Made by a program: the position numbers and the translations under genes. Source: Gammaproteobacteria bacterium (GTDB lineage Bacteria; Pseudomonadota; Gammaproteobacteria; Steroidobacterales; GCA-2729495). From it: DNA of 64,000 nt. The stretch lies in contig CP129466.1 in the NCBI GenBank assembly GCA_030583605.1, positions 1,123,001-1,187,000 on the forward strand, given 5' to 3'. Each line of letters starts with the position of its first letter. Within the stretch, counting starts at the first letter, position 1. Positions 58,584 to 64,000 of this stretch are shown here, piece by piece. The notes beneath the pieces are model-generated. The model worked only from the letters and a program-made list of their open reading frames with translations, searched no databases and had not been told where the DNA came from.

Positions 58584-59095
58584 GAAAGCAGTTCATCCGG
58601 CTGACCGTCAACGGTGACTGCCGCGAGGTGGCGGTGGCGCCGAACCAGGCACTGGTCGAGGTGATCCGCGAGCAGTTCGGCCTGACCGGCACCAAGCGCG
58701 GCTGCACCAGTGGCAGTTGTGGCGTCTGCACGGTCAACGGCGACGACGGCGAGGCCGTGCTCTCCTGCCTGGCGCTCGCCATCGAGTGGGACGGGCGTTC
58801 GATCACCACCATCGAGGGCGTGGCGCAGAACGGTGCGCTGCATCCGCTGCAGCAGGCGTTCCTGGAGCACGGTGCCGTGCAGTGCGGATTCTGCACGCCG
58901 GGACTGATCATGACGGCCAGGGCTCTGCTCGAGTCCAACCCGCGGGCGGATGCGGAGGCGATCAACGAGGCGCTCGCCGGCGCAATCTGCCGCTGCACGG
59001 GACATATCAAGGTGAAGGAAGCGGTGGCAAAGGCCGTGGAGGTGCTGGCCGGCGGGCACGCAGGGCAGGAGGGCAGCGATGGCGCGCAAGGCTGA
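58580..59095 (+). CDS. hcrC: Two-[2Fe-2S] subunit of a molybdenum hydroxylase, HcrC-like
   Basis: 171 residues. The N-terminal plant-type ferredoxin domain has GCTSGSCGVCTVNGDDG and a later LSC; the C-terminal helical domain has CGFCTPGLIMT and AICRCTGHIKVKEAV. Together they bind two [2Fe-2S] clusters that carry electrons between the FAD/4Fe-4S subunit and the molybdenum subunit. The ATG overlaps the preceding stop in ATGA, and the 3' end overlaps the next gene by 17 bp. Confidence 0.92.
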   Translation: MRKQFIRLTVNGDCREVAVAPNQALVEVIREQFGLTGTKRGCTSGSCGVCTVNGDDGEAVLSCLALAIEWDGRSITTIEGVAQNGALHPLQQAFLEHGAVQCGFCTPGLIMTARALLESNPRADAEAINEALAGAICRCTGHIKVKEAVAKAVEVLAGGHAGQEGSDGAQG

Positions 59096-61334
59096 GTTTG
59101 GTGCGGTGGGCAGGAGCCAGCCGCGACTCGATGGCGCCGCCAAGCTTACCGGCCGCTCGGAGTTTGCCGATGACGTGCGCCTGCCGGGCCTGCTGCACGG
59201 GCGCGTCGTGCGCAGCCCGCATGCCCGGGCGCGGATCGCGCACATCGACGTGTCGGCAGCGGCACGCCTGCCCGGTGTCAAGGCGATCATCACGCGCGAG
59301 GATGCGCCCCGCATGCAGATCGGCATGTACCAGCCGCTCTTCGACCAGGCGGCGAACTTCATCGGTCACGAGGTCGCGGCGGTGGCCGCGATCGACGAGG
59401 CGACGGCAGCCGAGGCGGCGGCGCTGGTGCGCGTGGACTACGAGCCGCTGCCGGCGATCACGGCATTCGAACGGGCGCTCGAGGACGGCGCCCCGCAACT
59501 GCACCCGAAGGCGCCGGGCAACATTGCCTGGGAACAGCACGAGGTGCACGGCGATCCGGATCGTGCCATGGCCGAGTGCCGCTACGTGCGCGAGGACGAG
59601 TACGAGACCAATCCCAGCCACAACTGCTACGCGGAATTCCACGTCGCAGTAGCGGACTTCTCGGGTGGCGACAGGCTCACGATGTGGACACCGAGCCAGA
59701 CCGCGATCCTGTTCCAGAAAGCGCTGGCCGCCGGTTTCGGCCTTACCGACGGGCAGGTCCGGCTGATGACGCTCAATACCGGCGGCGGGTTCACGGGTAG
59801 GAGCGCGGTGCGGCCACACCATTTCATCGCCGCGCTGCTGTCGCGCAAGGCCGGGCGGCCGGTGAAATTGCGCGCCATGGGTGACGAGGAGTTCCTCATG
59901 TGCCGTGCGGGCGGGCGCGCGCGCTACCGCTTTCGCTCCGGTGCCGGTGCCGACGGCCGGCTGAAAGTGGTGGAGGCGGACCTCGTGTTCGACTCCGGCG
60001 CCTATGTCGAGTCGCAAATGATCATCACGGTGCTCACCAGGGCGTACCTGCACCTGCTCTATCGCCTCGAAGCGAGCCGTTATCGCGGGCGGCTCGTGTG
60101 CACGAACAACATGCCGTACTACTTCCACCACGGCGGTGGACTGGCGCAGATGCAGTTCGGCTGGGGCCAGCACGTTGAAGCCCTGGCTCGCGATGCGGGC
60201 CTCGATCCGGTGGAGTTTCATCTGCTGAACGCGGTGGAGAAGGGGCACACGACGATGACCGGGTCGCATTTCGCCAGTTGCGGCCTCAAGGAGTGCATCA
60301 CGAAGGCGAGCCGCCGTGCGGGCTGGCTGCGCAAGCGCGGCCGCCTGCCACAGTACAAGGGCATCGGCATCGGCATCGGCGCGATGGCCTCGGGGGCGAA
60401 GGGCGTGTTCAAGCACGACACCTCGGCGGCGTTCATCAAGATCGTGGACGACGGCACGATGTCGCTCTTCACCGGGCTGCCCGACATGGGGCAGAGCTCG
60501 CACACCGCCATGGCCATCATCGCCGCGGAGGTGCTCGGAGTGGCGCCGACCGACATCAGCGTGATCGCCGGCGACACGGACGTGACTCCGCTCGATGTCG
60601 GCGCCTTCACCCAGCGCGGAACCTTCAACACCGGCAATGCGGTGATCGCAGCGGCCAGGGACGCGCGGGCGCAGCTCGCGAAGGTCGCGGCAGAGCACTT
60701 CGGCGTCCGTCCCTCCGCGGTGGTGTTCCGGGACCACAAGGTGTTCCCGAAGGGCGCGCCCGACAAGGCCATCGCCTTCAGGAAACTCGCCTTTGACACG
60801 CTCCACAGCCGCGAGGGCCGTTTCGTGATGGGCCGTGGCTTCTACAATTCGCCGAAGGAAAGCGGCACGATGGCCTATTCCTTCGGTGCGCAGGTTGCCG
60901 AAGTGACGGTCGATCCGGAGACCGGCTTCGTGCGCGTCGATCGGGTGATTGCCGCGCACGACGTGGGACGCGCCATCAACCCGAAGATCGTCGAGGGCCA
61001 GATCGACGGGCAGGTCTTCTCGGGCATGTCACAAGTGCTCTACGAAGAGGTGCTGATGGAGGAGGGCCAGGCGCTGAACCCCTCCAGGCTGGAATACAAG
61101 ATGCCGCGGTCCTACGAGGTGCCGGCCATCGAGCACATCATCGTGGAGACGAACGACCCCTACGGACCGTTCGGAGCCAAGGAAGTCGGCGAGGGGCCGA
61201 TCGTGTGCACCATGCAGGCGATCGCCAATGCGGTGGCCAACGCGATCGGCGAGCCGATCCGCGAGATGCCGATCACGCCTGCGCGGGTGCTGCGGGCGCT
61301 CGGGCGGCAGGCGAACACGTCGTCCGGCGAGTAG
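59079..61334 (+). CDS. hcrA: Molybdopterin-binding catalytic subunit, HcrA-like
   Basis: 751 residues, xanthine-oxidase alpha-type (Thauera HcrA is of similar length). The N-terminal a/b-hammerhead domain (GAAKLTGRSEFADDVRLPGL) is followed by the molybdopterin-binding domains, with GGGFTGRSAVRPHHFIAALL, GLPDMGQSSHTAMAIIAAEV, GRGFYNSPKESGTMAYSFGA and the catalytic-Glu segment FGAKEVGEGP near the C-terminus. With the two preceding subunits it should form a heterohexamer. The substrate is predicted, not proved: 4-hydroxybenzoyl-CoA or a related phenolic thioester. Confidence 0.9.
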   Translation: MARKAEFGAVGRSQPRLDGAAKLTGRSEFADDVRLPGLLHGRVVRSPHARARIAHIDVSAAARLPGVKAIITREDAPRMQIGMYQPLFDQAANFIGHEVAAVAAIDEATAAEAAALVRVDYEPLPAITAFERALEDGAPQLHPKAPGNIAWEQHEVHGDPDRAMAECRYVREDEYETNPSHNCYAEFHVAVADFSGGDRLTMWTPSQTAILFQKALAAGFGLTDGQVRLMTLNTGGGFTGRSAVRPHHFIAALLSRKAGRPVKLRAMGDEEFLMCRAGGRARYRFRSGAGADGRLKVVEADLVFDSGAYVESQMIITVLTRAYLHLLYRLEASRYRGRLVCTNNMPYYFHHGGGLAQMQFGWGQHVEALARDAGLDPVEFHLLNAVEKGHTTMTGSHFASCGLKECITKASRRAGWLRKRGRLPQYKGIGIGIGAMASGAKGVFKHDTSAAFIKIVDDGTMSLFTGLPDMGQSSHTAMAIIAAEVLGVAPTDISVIAGDTDVTPLDVGAFTQRGTFNTGNAVIAAARDARAQLAKVAAEHFGVRPSAVVFRDHKVFPKGAPDKAIAFRKLAFDTLHSREGRFVMGRGFYNSPKESGTMAYSFGAQVAEVTVDPETGFVRVDRVIAAHDVGRAINPKIVEGQIDGQVFSGMSQVLYEEVLMEEGQALNPSRLEYKMPRSYEVPAIEHIIVETNDPYGPFGAKEVGEGPIVCTMQAIANAVANAIGEPIREMPITPARVLRALGRQANTSSGE

Positions 61335-61432
61335 GCGGTCACCGCGCATGAGCCGATTGCCCGCGCGGCTTTGTCCAATCGATTCCAGCGGTAGTCATTT
61401 CAAGCGGCGACTCGGCGAGTCGCACCTCACGG

Positions 61433-62131
61433 TCACCCCCGAATGGACCCCTCGTACACGGCGTACTCCAGGCCGTCGCCGAACCCGAGCGTGACGGAGT
61501 GCCAGCCGTTCGTACCCGAGTGCAGGTATCCGAGGAACTCCTGCAGACTCGAGCTGAAGCTGCGGATGTTGTCGGCGAGCAGAATCGCGCCCGGGCGCAG
61601 CGCGGGCTCGAGTTGCTTCAGGAGCGGCAGGTAGAGCATCTTCCAGCCGTCCAGGAAGACGAGATCCACCGGCGCGGGTACGTCGCGCAGTGTCTGCATC
61701 GCATCTCCGAGCCGCACCTCGGCGACATCGGCGAGGCCCGCTGCCGCGAGATTGGCCACCGCCCGTGCGTGCTTGGACGATTCGATTTCGCTGCCGATGA
61801 CCCGGCCGCCGCCGTTGTCACGCACCGCCGCGGCGAGATAGATCGTTGATATCGCGAAGGACGTGCCGAACTCGACGATGGTGCGTGCGCGGATGGCGCG
61901 CGTCGTGATGTAGAGAAAGCGGCCCTTCTCGGGCGACACCGGCATGTAGATGTCGTGGGTCAGCGCGGGCGTGATCGTCTCGTGCATTGGTCGCCCGAGC
62001 AGGCGCCCCGCCAGATAGCGCGGCGTGATCGCGAGGAACTTCTTCCAGTCGCCCCGGGCCGATGCGTGCAGGCGGGTCAGCGTAGCGTCGATGGCGACGG
62101 TCGCCAGCGAGCACGGCTGTGGCTGGAGCAT
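61433..62131 (-). CDS. Class I SAM-dependent O-methyltransferase-like protein
   Basis: 232 residues. Motif I is IVEFGTSFAISTIYLAAAVR, followed by GRVIGSEIESSKHARAVANL, VRLGDAMQTL and the metal-site-like PVDLVFLDGWKMLYLPLL, the pattern of caffeoyl-CoA/catechol O-methyltransferase relatives (Methyltransf_24). LLADNIRSFSSSLQEF follows. The ATG at 62131 (MLQPQPCSLATV) lies two bases after the stop of a possible 69-codon gene. Confidence 0.83.
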   Translation of the reverse strand: MLQPQPCSLATVAIDATLTRLHASARGDWKKFLAITPRYLAGRLLGRPMHETITPALTHDIYMPVSPEKGRFLYITTRAIRARTIVEFGTSFAISTIYLAAAVRDNGGGRVIGSEIESSKHARAVANLAAAGLADVAEVRLGDAMQTLRDVPAPVDLVFLDGWKMLYLPLLKQLEPALRPGAILLADNIRSFSSSLQEFLGYLHSGTNGWHSVTLGFGDGLEYAVYEGSIRG

Positions 62132-62133
62132 GG

Positions 62134-62343
62134 TCACCCGCCCACTGCTGCCGGAGTGACCCGTGCCCATGCAAGATGTCGCCGGCAGAACGTCGGTCCG
62201 CGCAGGCGCACGACCCGCTTATCGTCCGCCATCGCAACCGGCTGTGGGTGAATCGTGAGCATTCCCGGGAATCCGGGCGGGCGCGCGGCGTGCGCGAGCT
62301 TCGTCTCGCTGTCCCCGGGCACGACGCGGAAGCTGCGCGGCAT
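62134..62343 (-). CDS. Possible small protein upstream of the methyltransferase
   Basis: A 69-codon frame, MPRSFRVVPGDSETKLAHAA to WARVTPAAVGG, with high G+C in third positions as in real genes here. Its TGA is two bases before the methyltransferase ATG, suggesting coupling. No domain is recognised and no strong ribosome binding site is seen. The remaining ~240 bp up to the next gene hold nothing I can support. Confidence 0.35.
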   Translation of the reverse strand: MPRSFRVVPGDSETKLAHAARPPGFPGMLTIHPQPVAMADDKRVVRLRGPTFCRRHLAWARVTPAAVGG

Positions 62344-62583
62344 GCGCCGTATGATACACGCCACCGCCAGTTCCCGGCCGGTCGGGGTCTTGCCACCATG
62401 CCGGCGGGTCCGTCCTGCCCACCACCCGCGAGGCGAGCGCCACGTCGGCGGTGAGCTCAGACCCGTGGGGCGCAACAGCTGTCCGACGAGCGTGCAGGGT
62501 AAGCTGCTCGTTTCGACAGATTTTCGGTAACCTTGCCTGTGCGAGGTTGCTGCATCGAGTTGCGCCCGTTCAAGAGGACCGTT

Positions 62584-63075
62584 ATGCGACGCCTGTTTCC
62601 CCTGATCGCAACGCTTCTGTTGCTTGCCCTGCGCATCGCGGACGCAGCGACGCTCGCACCGGGCATGCCGATGCCGCCACTCACGCTGACCGATCAGCAT
62701 GACGCCAAGGCGGCGATCGCGCCCGACACGCGTATGGTCATCTTCGCGCGGGACATGGCTGCCGCAGATATCGTGGAAAAGGCGCTTGCCGACAACGGTG
62801 CCGCACTGCTTGCCGATGCCGCGGCGCTCTTCGTGAGCGACATTTCGGGCATGCCGGGCATGGTCCGGAAGTTCATCGCGATGCCGGCGATGCGCAAGCG
62901 GCCCTACCGGATGATCCTGGATCGCGACGGGAAGGCCACGGCGGACATGCCGGTGCAGAAGGACCAGGTCACGCTGCTGCGGCTCGATGCCATGACCATC
63001 CAGACCGTCGAGTACCTCGATTCCGCTGACCGGTTGCGTGCGGCGCTGGAGGCCGCGCGGTCCGCGTCACCGTAA
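62584..63075 (+). CDS. Exported redoxin-like protein lacking cysteines
   Basis: 163 residues. A signal peptide (LFPLIATLLLLALRIADAAT) precedes a thioredoxin-like fold reading PGMPMPPLTLTDQHDAKAAI, VIFARDMAAADIVEKALAD and PYRMILDRDGKATADMPVQK, as in AhpC/TSA or YtfJ-like proteins, but the mature part has no Cys, so it is not a thiol enzyme. FVSDISGMPGMVRKF suggests a binding surface. The ATG at 62584 follows AGAGGACCGTT. Confidence 0.7.
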   Translation: MRRLFPLIATLLLLALRIADAATLAPGMPMPPLTLTDQHDAKAAIAPDTRMVIFARDMAAADIVEKALADNGAALLADAAALFVSDISGMPGMVRKFIAMPAMRKRPYRMILDRDGKATADMPVQKDQVTLLRLDAMTIQTVEYLDSADRLRAALEAARSASP

Positions 63076-63110
63076 CAGTCGCCGCGCAGCCGGGTGTGAC
63101 TGGCGGCTGG

Positions 63111-63785
63111 CTAGCCAGAATTCCCCGCCAGTGCGGTGCTGACGCCGCGGTCGATTTCCTGGGTGAGACTCGCCTCCATGCCCAGCCGGGCCGCGAGCAG
63201 GTCGAGATAGCCGCGCTCGGTCCGGCTCGCCGGGTGCACCGCCAGGGCCGACGCCGCATAGACCTCGGCGGCCAGTTCCGGGGATTCCACGCCTTCGATG
63301 ACCGACTCGATATCCAGTGGCCGGTCGAGCAGGTTTTCGACAAAGCGCCGGTCGGCAGCCGCAGCGCCGGTCTCGTCCACGCGCTGCATGATCTTCTGCC
63401 GCTCGGCCGGGTCGACGATGCCATCGGCCTTGGCCGCGGCGACCATCGCACGCAGCACGCGCAGGGTGGAGCCCGACTGGAGCGCCGTCGTGGATTCGAG
63501 ATCGAAGGCTTGCGGTAACGCCGGCGGGAGCGCTGCCTGCGCCCTGGGCTGCTGCGACTGCTGGTACTGCTGCCACGCCTTCCATGCCACTCCAGCCACC
63601 AGCGCCAGCCCGCCGGTATTCAACGTTGTCCGGGCCAGGTTCTTGCCGCCACCCTTGCCCATGAGGATGTTGCCGAGCACGGACCCGGCCAGCCCGCCGA
63701 CGGCACCACCGGCGACGGGGTTTTTCATGAGCATGTCGATGATCTTCTGTGGATCCAGGCGTCCCGGATCGAATCCGTTGGTCAT
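63111..63785 (-). CDS. DUF533/TerB-like membrane-associated protein (YebE family)
   Basis: 224 residues. N-terminal MTNGFDPGRLDPQKIIDMLM then a Gly-rich helix pair (AGGAVGGLAGSVLGNILMGK), a hydrophobic helix (TGGLALVAGVAWKAWQQYQQ), a Gln/Pro-rich linker and a C-terminal TerB-like domain (AMVAAAKADGIVDPAERQKI to AVHPASRTERGYLDLLAARL) with the conserved Asp. This is the DUF533/YebE plan. Role unknown. GAGGAAGAACCC precedes the ATG at 63785. Confidence 0.88.
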   Translation of the reverse strand: MTNGFDPGRLDPQKIIDMLMKNPVAGGAVGGLAGSVLGNILMGKGGGKNLARTTLNTGGLALVAGVAWKAWQQYQQSQQPRAQAALPPALPQAFDLESTTALQSGSTLRVLRAMVAAAKADGIVDPAERQKIMQRVDETGAAAADRRFVENLLDRPLDIESVIEGVESPELAAEVYAASALAVHPASRTERGYLDLLAARLGMEASLTQEIDRGVSTALAGNSG

Positions 63786-63896
63786 GGGTTCTTCCTCCAT
63801 TGGCTGGCGCAGTGGTCCGTGCCGGCAGTTTACTGTCCGCTCCGCCCGGGGCGATACTGCCGGTGCGCGGCTGCGCGCGTATACCCAACGAATCGA

Positions 63897-64000
63897 ATGC
63901 TCCGGTACCTGTTATTTCTGGCTGCATTTCCGGGCGTTCTGCCGGCGAGTTTTGTCGCGGAGTTGCCGCCGGAGGATGGTGTGTCCAGTCGCGCGATCCT
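63897..64000 (+). CDS. Start of an exported-protein gene (runs off window)
   Basis: An ATG at 63897 opens a frame to the window end: MLRYLLFLAAFPGVLPASFV then AELPPEDGVSSRAI. This looks like a signal peptide with a cleavage site near SFVA. The family cannot be told from 34 codons. Confidence 0.5.
   Translation, partial: MLRYLLFLAAFPGVLPASFVAELPPEDGVSSRAI

Overview
The window is GC-rich (roughly two-thirds G+C by eye) chromosomal DNA with a gammaproteobacterial housekeeping core: fmdB–DUF502–aspS, mutS, then pncC–thpR–recA–recX–alaS–csrA–tRNA-Ser. An isocitrate dehydrogenase with the E. coli-type phosphorylation serine, an UrcA-family protein, a MoeB-rhodanese fusion and a DUF938 methyltransferase also fit. 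A deep-branching gammaproteobacterium near Steroidobacterales, Nevskiales, Xanthomonadales or Chromatiales is plausible, but no rRNA is present and the placement is inference.

Layout. 1-15.6 kb: conserved core, starting inside clpB. 15.5-20.7 kb: accessory segment beginning at tRNA-Ser(GCU). It holds a second copy of the tRNA 3' end, an RHS scrap, a toxin cut off by a repeat with its intact HigA antitoxin, two ~80-bp direct repeats, a four-gene minus-strand cassette of mostly unknown function and an IS256-family remnant. 20.7-26.8 kb: six-gene operon of HtrA-like protease, MoxR ATPase, membrane protein, DUF58 protein and two VWA proteins. 26.9-31.9 kb: minus-strand operon (Asp-box propeller, MoaD/ThiS carrier, LLM oxidoreductase, NDH-2) divergent from a MoeB-rhodanese gene. 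31.9-45.1 kb: regulator, envelope and metabolic genes (LysR, UrcA, PPIase, a Kelch/PKD/two-heme protein, GST, tRNA-Arg, cold-shock protein, methyltransferase, MFS exporter, GlpD, glycosyltransferase). 45.1-50.2 kb: minus-strand block with two small membrane proteins, icd, a TonB-dependent receptor and a kinase-like protein. 50.3-54.3 kb: a 1334-residue ATPase/P-domain/beta-propeller membrane protein. 54.4-57.3 kb: OsmC, small secreted proteins and a SYLF protein. 57.6-61.3 kb: a three-subunit molybdenum hydroxylase whose FAD subunit has the four extra cysteines of 4-hydroxybenzoyl-CoA reductase. 61.4-64 kb: methyltransferase, redoxin-like and TerB/DUF533 proteins, and the start of a secreted-protein gene.

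Several families of short repeats run through the intergenic space. (1) A small inverted-repeat element with ends GTGCCGGGTTTGGCTT fills the recA-recX gap (and supplies the start of the recX frame), lies between osmC and its convergent neighbour, and marks the exact breakpoint of the truncated HigB toxin. (2) A mosaic repeat beginning GGTTCATCGCCGA sits just after gene ends or terminator T-tracts at five places. (3) REP-like GCTCCTACAG palindromes flank mutS and precede alaS. Together with the four-gene cassette next to tRNA-Ser, these are the least explained parts of the window.
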